This document shows, piece by piece, positions 22,456-32,133 of a stretch of 64,000 bases of DNA. Position 1 is the first letter of the stretch; each line of letters starts with the position of its first letter. The stretch is from positions 248,001 to 312,000 of the forward strand of contig NZ_QHKX01000002.1 of the NCBI RefSeq assembly GCF_003194625.1, given 5' to 3'. Below the pieces are notes generated by a model that did no database searches, was not told the origin of the DNA, and saw nothing but the letters and a program-made list of their open reading frames with translations. Source of the stretch: Nocardioides solisilvae. Lineage in GTDB: Bacteria; Actinomycetota; Actinomycetes; Propionibacteriales; Nocardioidaceae. Both the position numbers and the translations under genes were made by a program.

Positions 22456-24237
22456 ATGAGCAGCACCGCACCAACCGCCCCCGGCCGGTGGGAGGCCCAG
22501 CGCACCTTCGACGAGCTCGGCCGCCCCCTGCGCGACCTGACGTTCACCGTGGTCGACCTCGAGACCACCGGCGGCTCCGCGGCGGCCGGCTCGATGATCA
22601 CCGAGATCGGCGCGGTCAAGGTGCGCGGCGGGGAGGTGCTGGGCGAGTTCCAGACACTGGTCAACCCCGGGGCGGGCATCCCGGCGTTCATCGCGGTGCT
22701 CACCGGCATCACCGACGCGATGGTCGCCGGGTCGCCCTCGATCGACGCCGCGCTCCCGGCCTTCCTCGAGTTCGCCGCCGGCAGCGTGCTGGTGGCCCAC
22801 AACGCCCCGTTCGACGTGGGCTTCCTGCAGCACTTCGCGCGGGAGCAGGGCCGGCCGTGGCCCCGGTTCGAGGTGGTCGACACCGCGAAGCTGGCCCGCC
22901 GGGTCGTCACCCGCGACGAGACGCCCAACTGCAAGCTGTCGAGCCTGGCCCGGCTCTTCGGCTCCGGCACGACGCCCAACCACCGCGCGCTGGCCGACGC
23001 GCGGGCCACCGTGGACGTGCTCCACGGCCTGCTCGAGCGGCTCGGCGGGCTGGGGGTGCACACGTTGGAGGAGCTGCAGACCTTCAGCGCCAAGGTGACC
23101 ACCGCCCAGCGCCGCAAGCGTCACCTCGCCGAGTCCCTGCCGCACTCCCCCGGGGTCTACCTCTTCCGCGACGACCGGGGCCGGGTGCTCTACGTCGGCA
23201 CGTCGCGAGACCTGCGCACCCGGGTGCGCACCTACTTCACCGCCTCCGAGACCCGGTCGCGGATGGGCGAGATGGTCAACCTCGCGACCGAGGTCACGGG
23301 GATCGAGTGCGCCACGCCACTGGAGGCGGAGGTGCGCGAGCTGCGCCTCATCGGGGAGCACAAGCCGCGCTACAACCGCCGCTCGCGGTTCCCCGAGAAG
23401 GTGCACTTCGTCAAGCTCACGCGGGAGCACTGGCCCCGCCTCTCGCTGGTGCGGCAGGTGCTCGACGACGACGCCGACTACCTGGGCCCGTTCGCCTCGC
23501 GACGGGTCGCGGAGAGGAGCCTGGAGGCCCTGCACGACGTCTTCCCCGTCCGGCAGTGCAGCGGCCGGCTCCCGCTCGCCCCGTCCAGGTCCGCCTGCGT
23601 GCTGGCCGAGATGGACCGGTGCCTGGCCCCCTGCGACGGCTCCGTGGACACGGAGACCTACGGCGAGATGGTGGGCGGCCTGCGTGACGCCCTCCTGCGC
23701 CGTCCGGACGCGGTCGTCGAGCGGATCGACCGGAGGATGGCGTTCCTGGCGGCCGAGGAGCGTTTCGAGGAGGCCGGGGTGCACCGCGACCGGCTGGCCG
23801 CGTTCGTCCGGGCCGCCGCCCGCACCCAGCGCCTCTCGACCCTGGCCCGGTGCCCTCAGCTCGTGGCTGGCCGGCGCGAGGACGACGGGCGCTGGGCCGT
23901 CCACGTGGTGCGGCACGGTCGGCTCGCGGCGGCCGGCGTCATCCCGCCCGGCGCCGACGCCCACCAGTTCGTCGCCGAGCTCACCGCCTCGGCCGAGACG
24001 GTGCCACCCGGGCCAGGGCCGGTCCCGGCCGCCAGCGCCGCCGAGACCGAGAAGGTCCTGCGCTGGCTGGAGTCCCCCGGGGTCCGGCTCATCGAGGTCG
24101 AAGGGGAGTGGACCTGCCCGGTGTCGGGCGCCGGGCGGCACCTGGCCCTCCACGACGCCGTCCACCAGTCGCGCCAGGGGCTGGTCCCCTTCGACGAGCA
24201 GCGGCTGCCCTCCCCCGTGCACCGGCCGACTCGTTAG
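22456..24237 (+). CDS. DEDDh exonuclease fused to a GIY-YIG/UvrC-like nuclease
   Basis: A 593-residue DNA repair-type nuclease. The N-terminal DEDDh 3'-5' exonuclease (about 27-195) has VVDLETTG with Asp34 and Glu36, LVAHNAPFDVGFL and HRALADARATVDV. After a linker the GIY-YIG domain follows (about 228-310) with GVYLFRD, LYVGTS from 246 and EVRELRLIGEHKPRYN, then a UvrC-like region (DRCLAPCDG, EERFEEAGVHRDRL). This is the DnaQ-UvrC/Cho fusion known from actinobacteria; Rv2191 is the counterpart by position. It may incise damaged strands and trim the end. ATG at 22456 is seven bases after TACCGT (22443-22448), a leaderless pattern. Confidence 0.92.
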   Translation: MSSTAPTAPGRWEAQRTFDELGRPLRDLTFTVVDLETTGGSAAAGSMITEIGAVKVRGGEVLGEFQTLVNPGAGIPAFIAVLTGITDAMVAGSPSIDAALPAFLEFAAGSVLVAHNAPFDVGFLQHFAREQGRPWPRFEVVDTAKLARRVVTRDETPNCKLSSLARLFGSGTTPNHRALADARATVDVLHGLLERLGGLGVHTLEELQTFSAKVTTAQRRKRHLAESLPHSPGVYLFRDDRGRVLYVGTSRDLRTRVRTYFTASETRSRMGEMVNLATEVTGIECATPLEAEVRELRLIGEHKPRYNRRSRFPEKVHFVKLTREHWPRLSLVRQVLDDDADYLGPFASRRVAERSLEALHDVFPVRQCSGRLPLAPSRSACVLAEMDRCLAPCDGSVDTETYGEMVGGLRDALLRRPDAVVERIDRRMAFLAAEERFEEAGVHRDRLAAFVRAAARTQRLSTLARCPQLVAGRREDDGRWAVHVVRHGRLAAAGVIPPGADAHQFVAELTASAETVPPGPGPVPAASAAETEKVLRWLESPGVRLIEVEGEWTCPVSGAGRHLALHDAVHQSRQGLVPFDEQRLPSPVHRPTR

Positions 24238-24247
24238 TCTCGACGCC

Positions 24248-24526
24248 ATGATCACCGCCATCGTCTTCGTCAAGGCCGACGTGGCCCGCATCCCCGAGGT
24301 CGCCGAGGCCATCGCCTCCCTCGAGGGGATCAGCGAGGTCTACTCGGTGACAGGCCAGATCGACCTCATCGCCCTGGTCCGGGTCCCCCGTCACGAGGAC
24401 GTCGCCGCCGTGGTCGCCGACCAGCTCAACAAGGTGCCGGGCGTGCTCGAGACCGAGACCCACATCGCGTTCCGCACCTACTCGCGCCACGACCTCGAGG
24501 CCGCCTTCTCGCTCGGCCTCGACTGA
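24248..24526 (+). CDS. Stand-alone Lrp/AsnC ligand-binding (RAM) domain protein
   Basis: A 92-residue protein that is only the RAM effector domain of Lrp/AsnC regulators, without a helix-turn-helix: ITAIVFVKADVARIPEVAEA, SLEGISEVYSVTGQIDLIAL and VRVPRHEDVAAVVADQLNKV. Such proteins bind amino acids or modify full-length Lrp relatives. The ATG is seven bases after TAGTCT (24235-24240), whose first three bases are the stop codon of the nuclease gene. So the gene appears to have its own promoter at the nuclease's end. Confidence 0.9.
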   Translation: MITAIVFVKADVARIPEVAEAIASLEGISEVYSVTGQIDLIALVRVPRHEDVAAVVADQLNKVPGVLETETHIAFRTYSRHDLEAAFSLGLD

Positions 24527-24543
24527 CGCGGGGCACGACTCCG

Positions 24544-25170
24544 GTGGACGCGCTCGACGGCCTCTGGCTCGACCTCCTCGGCTGGGGCGGGAGTGCCCTG
24601 CTCGTCTACTCACTGCTGCAGTCGCGCGTCCTCCGCTTCCGCCTGCTCAACCTCGCCGCATGTGCCGTGCTCGTCGTCTTCAACGCCGTCGTCGAGGTCT
24701 GGCCGATGGTCGGCATGAACGTGGTCCTCTGCGGAATCAACGCCTGGTTCATCGTCCGGCTGGTGCGCGGACGGCACGACCCGTCGGCCTACGAGGTGCT
24801 CGAGGTGCGGCCGAACGACGAGTACCTGCGCCACGTGCTGCGGGTCCACGAGGCCGACATCCTCCAGTTCCAGCCCGACTTCGTCTGGGACCCCCACCGG
24901 GAGGACCACCGGGCCTTCCTCGTCCAGCTCCTCGACGAGACCGTCGGCGTCGTCCTGCTGCGCCTTCAGGACGACGAGGCATACGTCGTCCTTGACTACG
25001 TCACTCCCCGTTTCCGGGACTTCTCGCCCGGCGAGTTCGTGTGGCGGCACAGTCAGTTCCTGCGCGAGGGTCGTATCCAGCAGGTCGTGACCTCGCCTTC
25101 CATGGTTGCCCCCTACTACGACCGCGTGGGGTTCACCCCGCGCGGTGACGCATTCGTCCTCCGGATCTGA
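24544..25170 (+). CDS. YgjV-like membrane domain fused to a GNAT-like domain
   Basis: A 208-residue protein. The N-terminal 80 residues form three membrane helices in the pattern of the YgjV inner-membrane family (GWGGSALLVYSLLQSRVLRF, LNLAACAVLVVFNAVVEVW, GMNVVLCGINAWFIV). The C-terminal part (90-208) looks like an acetyltransferase fold: EYLRHVLRVHEADI, ETVGVVLLRLQDDEAYVVLDYV and the final PYYDRVGFTPRGDAFVLRI, which matches the end of GNAT proteins. The acetyl-CoA loop is not clearly seen, so activity is uncertain. It starts with GTG at 24544, 17 bases after the RAM-domain gene. Confidence 0.78.
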   Translation: MDALDGLWLDLLGWGGSALLVYSLLQSRVLRFRLLNLAACAVLVVFNAVVEVWPMVGMNVVLCGINAWFIVRLVRGRHDPSAYEVLEVRPNDEYLRHVLRVHEADILQFQPDFVWDPHREDHRAFLVQLLDETVGVVLLRLQDDEAYVVLDYVTPRFRDFSPGEFVWRHSQFLREGRIQQVVTSPSMVAPYYDRVGFTPRGDAFVLRI

Positions 25171-25229
25171 GCCCGTCGACCTCCGCGAAAGACGCCTCCC
25201 GTCCGATGCCGCCGTGGCAGGGTATGGGC

Positions 25230-26705
25230 GTGCCAGAGCCCAACCACCCCTCGGCCCCCGACCTGCCGGCCCCTTGGCCCGCCCTACGGTTCGTGCCCTT
25301 GGTCGTCCTGACTGGCCTGCTCGCGGTGGTGGTCAGACGCTTCGCCGTGCCGGTGACCAACCCGGACACGTTCTTCCACCTCCGGCTCGGGCGAGAGTTC
25401 CTCGAGGGCTGGAAGCCCTGGGATCCCGGCTCCGTCACGCCGTTCGCCACCGCCGACTGGGCTCCGACGCAGTGGCTCAGCCAGGTGCTCTACGCCTGGG
25501 TGGAGTCGTTCGCCGGCCTGGCGGGAGTCGCCTGGCTGACCGGCACCGTCACCCTCGCATACGTCGTGGTGGTGGCGCTCGTCGGGCACCGGCTGGGCGG
25601 GCTCCTCGTCGCTGCCCCCGTGACCTGCTTGACGGTGGCGGCGAGCCTCCCCTTCCTCTCCGCCCGCCCGCAAGTGGCCAGCTACGTCTTCCTCGTCCTC
25701 GTCTCCGCGGCCTGGCTGCGCACGGGACGTGGCGGCGGCGTGCCGTGGTGGACGGTCCCCCTGACGTGGCTGTGGGCCATGGTGCACGGCATGTGGGTGG
25801 CCGGCGTGCTGGTCGGCGTCGTCGCCGCCCTGGGCTCGACCCTGGACCGGAAGGCTGGGACGCGGGACGCCGGCTCCCACCCGCTGTGGCAGGTGTGGGC
25901 CGTGCCGGCACTCTCCTGCGTGGTGGCCGGCCTGACGCCGGTGGGGCCCGCGCTGTGGACCGCGACGACGAGGGTCGGGGGCATCTCGACGTACTTCGCC
26001 GAGTGGGGGGCGCCGGAGCTCACGGATCCGACCACTGCCCTTGCCGCCTGCATGGCGGGCCTCACGCTCCTGCTCCGCCTACGGCGGGGCGACCAGTCGT
26101 GGCTAGAGCTCGCGCTCCTCGCGTTGGCCTTGCTCTGGCTGGTCTACGCGCAGCGCTCCGTCCCGGTCGCCGTCGCCATGCTCGTTCCCCTCCTCGCCGA
26201 CTCGCTGGGCTCCCTCAGCGCCGATCGGGGCCGGGCCCGCAGGCACACGGACGCCCGCACGCTCGTCGTACTCGGCGTCGTGGCCTCGGCGGCCCTCGCG
26301 GCTGCGGTCCCCTTCACCTCGACCGCAGTGCCCCGCGGCGACACCGACGCCTCGGCGACGCTGGCGTCGCTCCCCCAGAGCACCCCGCTCCTCACTGACT
26401 GGGGCATGGGCGGCACCGACCTGTGGCTCTACCCCCACCTCCACGTCGTGATGCACGGCTACGGCGACATGTTCACCGACGACGAGCTCAGGAGGAACGC
26501 GGACATCGTCGACCTTGAGCCCGGGTGGGACGACGAACTCAGGGAACTGGGGGCCACCCACGCCCTGGTGATCGCCCACACCCCCCTCGCCTACGCGCTG
26601 GAGGACGGGGCAGGATGGAACGCAGAGGACACAGTCCAGGACGGGAGCACGGAGCTCGTCCACCTGGTCGCGCCCGAGGACTGGCTGGACGACTCAGCCG
26701 GCTGA
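25230..26705 (+). CDS. GT-C-like polytopic membrane protein, function unknown
   Basis: A 491-residue protein with about ten membrane helices in the first 360 residues and a soluble C-terminal domain. The first loop, [17 protein letters not shown] followed by PTQWLSQVL, resembles the acidic first external loop of GT-C glycosyltransferases that use lipid-linked sugars. The C-terminal part has [20 protein letters not shown], suggestive of the external domain of such enzymes. The sugar and acceptor are unknown. GTG at 25230 is chosen because CAGGGT (25218-25223) lies six bases before it; ATG at 25206 or 25224 are alternatives. It overlaps the end of convergent trpD by 12 bases and is not part of the mycobacterial order. 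Confidence 0.72.
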   Translation: MPEPNHPSAPDLPAPWPALRFVPLVVLTGLLAVVVRRFAVPVTNPDTFFHLRLGREFLEGWKPWDPGSVTPFATADWAPTQWLSQVLYAWVESFAGLAGVAWLTGTVTLAYVVVVALVGHRLGGLLVAAPVTCLTVAASLPFLSARPQVASYVFLVLVSAAWLRTGRGGGVPWWTVPLTWLWAMVHGMWVAGVLVGVVAALGSTLDRKAGTRDAGSHPLWQVWAVPALSCVVAGLTPVGPALWTATTRVGGISTYFAEWGAPELTDPTTALAACMAGLTLLLRLRRGDQSWLELALLALALLWLVYAQRSVPVAVAMLVPLLADSLGSLSADRGRARRHTDARTLVVLGVVASAALAAAVPFTSTAVPRGDTDASATLASLPQSTPLLTDWGMGGTDLWLYPHLHVVMHGYGDMFTDDELRRNADIVDLEPGWDDELRELGATHALVIAHTPLAYALEDGAGWNAEDTVQDGSTELVHLVAPEDWLDDSAG

Positions 26706-27722
26706 GACGGCGACCCAGCGGTCGAGCAGCGCCGCGGCGTCGCCCGAGTCGAGGGCCTCCGAGGCCCGCGCCATCCCGGCGGCCAGGGCGTCGGGACCGC
26801 CCTCGCCGCCCGCGTGCACCGCGAGGGCCGCGCCGGCGTTGAGCAGCACGGCGTCCCGCACCGGCCCCCGGTCCCGCGCCAGGAGGCGACGCACGACCTC
26901 CGCGTTGTGGGCGGCGTCGCCGCCGCGCAGCGACTCCGCCGGGCTCAGCGGGAGCCCGAGCGAGACGGGGTCGACCGACCACTCCCGCACCTGTCCGCCG
27001 TGCGCGCTCCAGACGGTGGAGGTGGTGGTGACGGTCAGCTCGTCGAGGCCGTCGTCCCCCCGGAAGACCCAGGCGTCGACGCCGCGGCGGGCGAAGACCT
27101 CGGCCATCAGCGGCGCCGTCCGGGCGTCGGCGCACCCGATCGCCTGCGCCGCGGGGCGGGCGGGGTTGGAGAGCGGACCGAGGAAGTTGAAGGTGGTGGC
27201 GATCCCCAGCTCGCGCCGGGGGGCCGCGGCGTGCCGCATGGCCGGGTGGAAGGCCGCGGCGAAGCAGAAGGTGATCCCGACCTCCTCGGCGACGGCCGCC
27301 ACGCGGTCGAGCGGGAGGTCGAGCCGGAGCCCGAGCGCCTCGAGGACGTCGGCCGACCCCGACTGGGACGACGCCGAGCGGCTGCCGTGCTTCACGACCC
27401 GGGCACCCGCCGCCGCGGCGACGATCGCCGACATGGTGGAGATGTTGACCGACATCGAGCGGTCCCCGCCCGTGCCGACGACGTCGAGGAGCCGGCCGGG
27501 GACGGAGATGGCGTTGCCGGCCGCCAGCATCGCGTCCGACAGGCCCTGGATCTCGTCGACCGACTCGCCCTTGGCGCGCAGCGCCACGGCGAAGCCCGCG
27601 ATCTGGGCCGACGTCGCCTCGCCGGCCAGGACCTGGCCCATCGCCCACTGCGCCTGCTCGAGGGACAGGTCGCGTCCGGCCACGAGGTCGCTGAGGACCT
27701 CCGGCCACGAGGTGGCCACCAC
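26694..27722 (-). CDS. trpD: Anthranilate phosphoribosyltransferase
   Basis: Second step of tryptophan synthesis: joins anthranilate and PRPP to phosphoribosyl-anthranilate. The 342-residue protein has the PRPP-binding GTGGD at 83-87, [19 protein letters not shown] at 111-116 followed by ADVLEALG, and the anthranilate-side motif HPAMRHAA and [13 protein letters not shown]. All are intact. No other trp gene is in the window, as in mycobacteria, where trpD also stands beside ctaE. It starts five bases after the receiver-like gene's stop, so the two are probably transcribed together. Confidence 0.95.
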   Translation of the reverse strand: MVATSWPEVLSDLVAGRDLSLEQAQWAMGQVLAGEATSAQIAGFAVALRAKGESVDEIQGLSDAMLAAGNAISVPGRLLDVVGTGGDRSMSVNISTMSAIVAAAAGARVVKHGSRSASSQSGSADVLEALGLRLDLPLDRVAAVAEEVGITFCFAAAFHPAMRHAAAPRRELGIATTFNFLGPLSNPARPAAQAIGCADARTAPLMAEVFARRGVDAWVFRGDDGLDELTVTTTSTVWSAHGGQVREWSVDPVSLGLPLSPAESLRGGDAAHNAEVVRRLLARDRGPVRDAVLLNAGAALAVHAGGEGGPDALAAGMARASEALDSGDAAALLDRWVAVSAG

Positions 27723-27727
27723 GGCGA

Positions 27728-28150
27728 TCAGGCGGTGGCGGGCACGCGCGAGCGGAGCAGTGCCACGACGGTCTCCGCCAGTTGGATCGGGTCCAGCGGG
27801 TGCGGGACGGCCGCCTCGGCGCGCGACCAGGTGGCGAGCCAGGCGTCCTGCGGACGCCCGGTGAGCACCAGCACCGGCGGGCAGTCGTAGATCTCGTCCT
27901 TGAGCTGCTTGGCGATGCCCATCCCCCCGGCGGGGACGGCCTCGCCGTCGAGGACGACCAGGTCGATCCCGCCGGCGTCCATGGTCGCGATGACGACCGG
28001 CTCGGTCGCCACCTCGACGTACTCCAGCTCCGGGAGGTCCGGGTGCGGACGACGTCCGAGGGCGAGGATGACCTGCTGACGCGTGTTGATGTCGTCGGAG
28101 TAGACGAGCACCTTCAGCGGGGCGGTCTTCGAGGCATTCGTGTCCATCAC
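27728..28150 (-). CDS. Stand-alone atypical receiver-like protein
   Basis: A 140-residue protein with a response-regulator receiver fold and no output domain. It keeps the acidic pair in [13 protein letters not shown], a candidate phospho-acceptor Asp in [15 protein letters not shown] and the Thr in PVLVLTGRP, but where the conserved Lys should be it reads [12 protein letters not shown]. Without that Lys it may not be switched by phosphorylation in the normal way. GTG at 28150 is chosen because TAGCAT (complement of 28158-28163) lies seven bases before it; the TAG is also the stop codon of the upstream ctaG-like gene. Its link to trpD is unexplained. Confidence 0.82.
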   Translation of the reverse strand: MMDTNASKTAPLKVLVYSDDINTRQQVILALGRRPHPDLPELEYVEVATEPVVIATMDAGGIDLVVLDGEAVPAGGMGIAKQLKDEIYDCPPVLVLTGRPQDAWLATWSRAEAAVPHPLDPIQLAETVVALLRSRVPATA

Positions 28151-28160
28151 GTCCGCGATG

Positions 28161-29087
28161 CTACCCGTCGACGCGGGGTGCCTGCGTCCGCGCCTCGATC
28201 CGGTCCAGCCGGCGGTCCTCCCGTTCCGCCTCCTTCATCGAGGAGCGGGCCCACTGGGCGAACAGGACGACGAGGAAGACGATGCCGATCAGGTCGCCCG
28301 AGGCCCACAGGATCCCGCCGGCCCGGTGCTGGTCGTCCATGGCGTCGGGCAGCCAGGCGCCCATGGGGCCCGCCCGCAGGGCCAGGTACCACTCGCCGGC
28401 CAGCAGCTCGCTCTGCCCCATGATCGTCACGCCGAGGAAGGCGTGGAACGGCAGCGTGAGGACCGTGAGGAGGAGCCGGAACGGGTAGCCCACCCGGCCC
28501 GGCACCGGGTCGACCCCCATGAGCGGCCAGAAGAAGATCGTGCCGACCAGCACGAGGTGGACGTGCATCATCTCGTGGACGTACGTCGACCGCAGGCTCG
28601 CGTCGTACCAGTCCGTGAAGTAGAGCGCCCAGGGCGACAGGACGTAGAGGGCGAACGCGAGCGGCGGGAACGCCAGCACGCGGGCGACCCGCGAGTGCAG
28701 CACCGCCAGCAGCCAGCCCCGCGGCGCCCGCGGCAGGGTGCGCAGGGCCAGCGTGACCGGCGCCCCCAGCGCCAGGCAGAGCGGCACGACCATGGAGAGC
28801 ACCATGTGCTGGACCATGTGCGCTGACAGCAGCACGGTGTCGTAGCGGGCGAGACCCGAGGACGTGGCGAAGAGGAACGACCCCATCCCCAGCCCGACGA
28901 ACGCGACCGTCCGCCCGACGGGCCAACGGTCCCCCCGCCGCCGCAGCTGCTGCACCCCGAGGGCGTAGAGGCCCACCGCCCACACGGTGACGACGAAGGG
29001 CAGCGGGGCGAGCCCCCAGTCGGTGAGCAGGACCCCCAAGGTCGGTTCGGGCAGGTCCAACCCAGTTCCTGACGCCACCCGCAGCAC
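28161..29087 (-). CDS. CtaG-type (caa3_CtaG) cytochrome oxidase assembly membrane protein
   Basis: A 308-residue membrane protein with about seven helices of the caa3_CtaG family, linked to copper delivery or assembly of cytochrome c oxidase. Family features are HMVQHMVLSMVVPLCLALGAP, STYVHEMMHVHLVLVGTIFFWPLMGVDP with its conserved His residues, PFHAFLGVTIM and DQHRAGGILWASGDLI. The C-terminus is charged. It is near ctaE and the other oxidase genes, which fits. GTG at 29087 is chosen because TATCGT (complement of 29095-29100) lies seven bases before it; ATG at 29132 would overlap the opposite gene's promoter. Confidence 0.88.
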   Translation of the reverse strand: MLRVASGTGLDLPEPTLGVLLTDWGLAPLPFVVTVWAVGLYALGVQQLRRRGDRWPVGRTVAFVGLGMGSFLFATSSGLARYDTVLLSAHMVQHMVLSMVVPLCLALGAPVTLALRTLPRAPRGWLLAVLHSRVARVLAFPPLAFALYVLSPWALYFTDWYDASLRSTYVHEMMHVHLVLVGTIFFWPLMGVDPVPGRVGYPFRLLLTVLTLPFHAFLGVTIMGQSELLAGEWYLALRAGPMGAWLPDAMDDQHRAGGILWASGDLIGIVFLVVLFAQWARSSMKEAEREDRRLDRIEARTQAPRVDG

Positions 29088-29138
29088 CCTTCTCACGATA
29101 CGCCCACGACGTCCGTCGGTTTCCGGCAGCATGACGAC

Positions 29139-30506
29139 ATGAGCATTGGTCCGATCGCCCGAGGCGACCGCCGCCTCCTCCCCGTCGCGGTCTTCCTCGT
29201 CGTGGGCGCCGTGTACCTGGTGACTGTCTCGGATGTCTCCTCGACCGACTGCGTGGGCGCCAGCCTCGCCGCGTGGCACCTGGTGTCGACTGGCTCGCCC
29301 GCCCTCAACGGCTTCGACTTGGAGGCCGCGCTCGGCTTCGCGGTGACGCCCGGCGACATCATGGGGATCCAGTACAACGCGGCGGGCGATCTCGTCGTGC
29401 ACCGCTCTCCCGGGGTCGTCGCGGCGGCCGTGCCCGCCTACTTGTTGGCCGGGACAGGTTCTGGGCCGGCCGACTTCTCGTCCACGCCCGCCGCCCTGTT
29501 CGCGGCGGTGCTCACCGCGCTGACCGTCACCCTCGCCTTCAGCTACGCCCAGCGACGCCTCGGTACCAGGACGGGACTGCTCGCCGCCGGAGCGCTGGCC
29601 TTCACCACCCCGTTGTGGTCGGTGGCGGCCGACGCCATGTGGACGCACACCCTCACCACCCTCGGGATCGTCGGCATGGTGTGGGCGAGCGATCGCCGGA
29701 TCTGGTGGGCGGTGGGCCTCTTCGGCGCGATCGGGCTGTGGGGACGGGTCCACGTCGTCCTCGTGGTCGCCCTCCTCGGTCTCGGACTGGCCTGGTCCCG
29801 GCGGAGCCCCCGCATCGCCCTCACGATCGGCGTGGTCAGCGCGACCGGCCTGGGCCTGGCCAGCCTGTGGACGCACTGGTGGTACCAGAGCTGGATCCCG
29901 ACGGGCGGCTACCGGACATCCGTCTACGCCGACATCGTGGCGACCCGGGGCGTCACGGACAGCCTCCTGAGCCACCTCGGGATGTGGTTCTCCCCGTACT
30001 CGGGCATCTTCGTCTGGACCCCCGCCATGGCGCTCCTGCTGCCGGCAATCGTCCGGGGCTGGCGCACCGCGCCTGACCACGCGCGCTGGGTCGCAGTGGG
30101 GGGACTCGCATACTCCACCGTGCAGGCGCAGATGACGGGATTCACCGGGGGCGACGCCTTCTTCGGCTACCGGCTGGGCCTCGAGGTGATGGTCTCCCTC
30201 GGCCCACTCTGCCTCCACGCCCTCGCCCACCTCTCCCCGCTACAGACGCGCCTCCTCCCCGCGCTCGTCGCCGCCCAGCTCTTCGTCTTCAGCCTCGGCG
30301 CGGGCATCGACGGCTTCATGAACTCCACGGGCAACCCGTGGACCGACAACGCCTTCGCCCTCGCGGCCAACCAGGTCCCGGCGCTCTGGGCGGCCCTCGT
30401 TCTGGCCATGGTCGCCGGGACGCTCCTGCGCCGTTCCAAGTTCATGCGCGCCGACCCCCGGACGGGCGCGACCGAGCCGCGCGTCGACGCTCCGACCACC
30501 GCCTGA
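29139..30506 (+). CDS. Polytopic membrane protein (glycosyltransferase-like), unknown
   Basis: A 455-residue protein with about ten to eleven membrane helices. The first external loop has [19 protein letters not shown] and later [16 protein letters not shown], a pattern like the acidic first loop of GT-C-type or PMT-like proteins, but the catalytic aspartates are not certain. [15 protein letters not shown] and [12 protein letters not shown] recall bacterial integral proteins annotated as hypothetical or mannosyltransferase-like. Its ATG is six bases after CAGCAT (29127-29132). It lies between ctaG and ctaE, where mycobacteria have no such gene, so it is probably a lineage-specific insertion. 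Confidence 0.72.
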   Translation: MSIGPIARGDRRLLPVAVFLVVGAVYLVTVSDVSSTDCVGASLAAWHLVSTGSPALNGFDLEAALGFAVTPGDIMGIQYNAAGDLVVHRSPGVVAAAVPAYLLAGTGSGPADFSSTPAALFAAVLTALTVTLAFSYAQRRLGTRTGLLAAGALAFTTPLWSVAADAMWTHTLTTLGIVGMVWASDRRIWWAVGLFGAIGLWGRVHVVLVVALLGLGLAWSRRSPRIALTIGVVSATGLGLASLWTHWWYQSWIPTGGYRTSVYADIVATRGVTDSLLSHLGMWFSPYSGIFVWTPAMALLLPAIVRGWRTAPDHARWVAVGGLAYSTVQAQMTGFTGGDAFFGYRLGLEVMVSLGPLCLHALAHLSPLQTRLLPALVAAQLFVFSLGAGIDGFMNSTGNPWTDNAFALAANQVPALWAALVLAMVAGTLLRRSKFMRADPRTGATEPRVDAPTTA

Positions 30507-30514
30507 CGGCACGA

Positions 30515-30559
30515 GAAGGGACGCACCCCTCCCAAACCCGGGGGGTCGGGGTGCCCTTC
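30515..30559 (+). terminator. Terminator-like hairpin before ctaE
   Basis: GCACCCC (30523-30529) pairs with GGGGTGC (30548-30554), extended by GAAGG (30515-30519) with CCTTC (30555-30559) across a short bulge. It lies nine bases after the stop of the membrane protein gene and before the ctaE -10 box. There is no clear T-run. Confidence 0.4.
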
Positions 30560-30586
30560 GGCACGACTACCTACATAATGGCTCCC

Positions 30587-31225
30587 GTGGCGACAGCAAC
30601 GGCTATTCCGGCATCCCGGCTGCACGGGCACCACGACCGACCCAGCATGGTCAGCGTGGGGACGATCATCTGGCTCGCGAGCGAGCTCATGTTCTTCGCG
30701 GCCCTCTTCGCGGCGTACTTCACGATCCGCGCGGTGAGCCCCGACCTCTGGGCCCAGGAGACGGCGCACCTCAACGTGCCGTTCGCGGCCGGCAACACGA
30801 CGATCCTCGTGCTGTCCTCGGTGGCCTGCCAGCTCGGCGTCTTCGCCGCCGAGCGCGGCCAGGTCGGCCGGACCGGCTCGATCTTCGCGGTGAAGGGCTG
30901 GGGCCTGCGCGAGTGGTTCGTCCTGACCTACGTCATGGGTGCCGTCTTCATCGCCGGCCAGGCGCTGGAGTACGTCGAGCTCGTGCACCACGGCGTCACC
31001 ATCCAGGACTCGGCCTACGGCACGATGTTCTACCTGACGACGGGCTTCCACGGCATCCACGTGACCGGAGGCCTCTTCGCCTTCCTCTTCGTCCTGGGCC
31101 GCACCTACCTGGCCCGCCGTTTCACGCACGAGCAGGCCGTGAGCGCGATCGTCGTGTCCTACTACTGGCACTTCGTCGACGTCGTGTGGATCGCCCTGTT
31201 CGCCGCCATCTACCTCATCCAATGA
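30587..31225 (+). CDS. ctaE: Cytochrome c oxidase subunit III
   Basis: Subunit III of the aa3 oxidase, 212 residues with five membrane helices. Typical features are [56 protein letters not shown] and [15 protein letters not shown]. It precedes qcrCAB, as in other actinobacteria where bc1 and aa3 form a supercomplex. GTG at 30587 is chosen because CATAAT (30574-30579) lies exactly seven bases upstream; the ATG at 30578 overlaps this -10 box and would require an upstream start of transcription. With GTG the protein begins ATATAIP after Met. Confidence 0.95.
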   Translation: MATATAIPASRLHGHHDRPSMVSVGTIIWLASELMFFAALFAAYFTIRAVSPDLWAQETAHLNVPFAAGNTTILVLSSVACQLGVFAAERGQVGRTGSIFAVKGWGLREWFVLTYVMGAVFIAGQALEYVELVHHGVTIQDSAYGTMFYLTTGFHGIHVTGGLFAFLFVLGRTYLARRFTHEQAVSAIVVSYYWHFVDVVWIALFAAIYLIQ

Positions 31226-31260
31226 GTCACCGGACCCGGATCTGAAGAGGAACTAGTCAA

Positions 31261-32133
31261 GTGCGCTTCCTGAATCGAACCGCTGGACGGCTTTCCCGGC
31301 ACCGCCGGGGTCCGCTCGCGGGACTTGCCGTGCTGCTCCTGGGCCTGGTCATGACGGGCGGCCTGTACGCCGCCTTCTCCCCCGCCACCGCCCAGCAGGC
31401 GCAGACCGACGCCCAGCTCGTGGAGCAGGGCCGGGAGCTCTTCCTGGTCGGCTGCTCGTCCTGCCACGGCCTCAACGGCGAGGGCGTCGCCACCGAGCGC
31501 GAGGGCTACAACATCGGCCCGTCGCTGGTCGGCGTCGGCGCCGCCGCGGTCGACTTCCAGGTCGCCACCGGCCGGATGCCGATGGCCAGCCCGAGCCATC
31601 AGGCGCCCCGCAAGGACCCCGTCTACAACGACGAGGAGATCGCCGCCATGGCGGCCTTCGTCGCCAGCCTCGGCCCCGGTCCCGCCATTCCGTCGGAGGA
31701 GGACTACAGCGTCGACGGGCTGAGCGAGGAGGAGCGCCAGGAGGCGATCGTCCGCGGCGGCCAGATCTTCCTGACCAACTGCACCGCGTGCCACAACTTC
31801 AACGGCAGCGGCGGAGCCATGCCCCGCGGCGGCTACGCGCCGTCCCTCAAGGGCGTCGACGAGAAGCACATCTACGAGGCCATGCTGACCGGCCCGCAGG
31901 CCATGGACGTCTTCTCCAACGGCAACATCCCGCCGGAGGCCAAGCGGGACGTGATCGCCTACCTGAAGTCCCTGGAGGAGGAGCCCGAGTACGGCGGCTT
32001 CGGCCTGGGCGGCCTCGGCCCCGTCTCCGAGGGCCTCTTCGCCTGGTTGATCGGCATCGGCAGCCTGGTCGGCTTCGCGGTCTGGATCGCGGCGCACTCG
32101 ACCCGTTCGAAGAAGGACAAGGTGGAAGCGTGA
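31261..32133 (+). CDS. qcrC: Cytochrome bc1 complex di-haem cytochrome c subunit
   Basis: The cytochrome cc subunit that carries electrons from the Rieske protein directly to the aa3 oxidase. The 290-residue protein has an N-terminal membrane helix (about 18-38), two haem c sites CSSCH (65-69) and CTACH (174-178) in two cytochrome c domains, and a C-terminal anchor (about 260-278) with a basic end. Axial Met candidates are in GRMPMA and GGAMPRGGY. GTG at 31261 follows GAAGAGGAA. The stop overlaps the next start as GTGA (32130-32133). Confidence 0.96.
   Translation: MRFLNRTAGRLSRHRRGPLAGLAVLLLGLVMTGGLYAAFSPATAQQAQTDAQLVEQGRELFLVGCSSCHGLNGEGVATEREGYNIGPSLVGVGAAAVDFQVATGRMPMASPSHQAPRKDPVYNDEEIAAMAAFVASLGPGPAIPSEEDYSVDGLSEEERQEAIVRGGQIFLTNCTACHNFNGSGGAMPRGGYAPSLKGVDEKHIYEAMLTGPQAMDVFSNGNIPPEAKRDVIAYLKSLEEEPEYGGFGLGGLGPVSEGLFAWLIGIGSLVGFAVWIAAHSTRSKKDKVEA

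Noticed and set aside
20794..24312. A minus-strand open frame of over 1100 codons antisense to the DEDDh-GIY-YIG gene
   Set aside because: High GC removes stop codons in shadow frames. Composition is Arg/Gly/Pro rich without known domains; only its last 68 codons match a sensible start and Cys motif and are kept as a gene.
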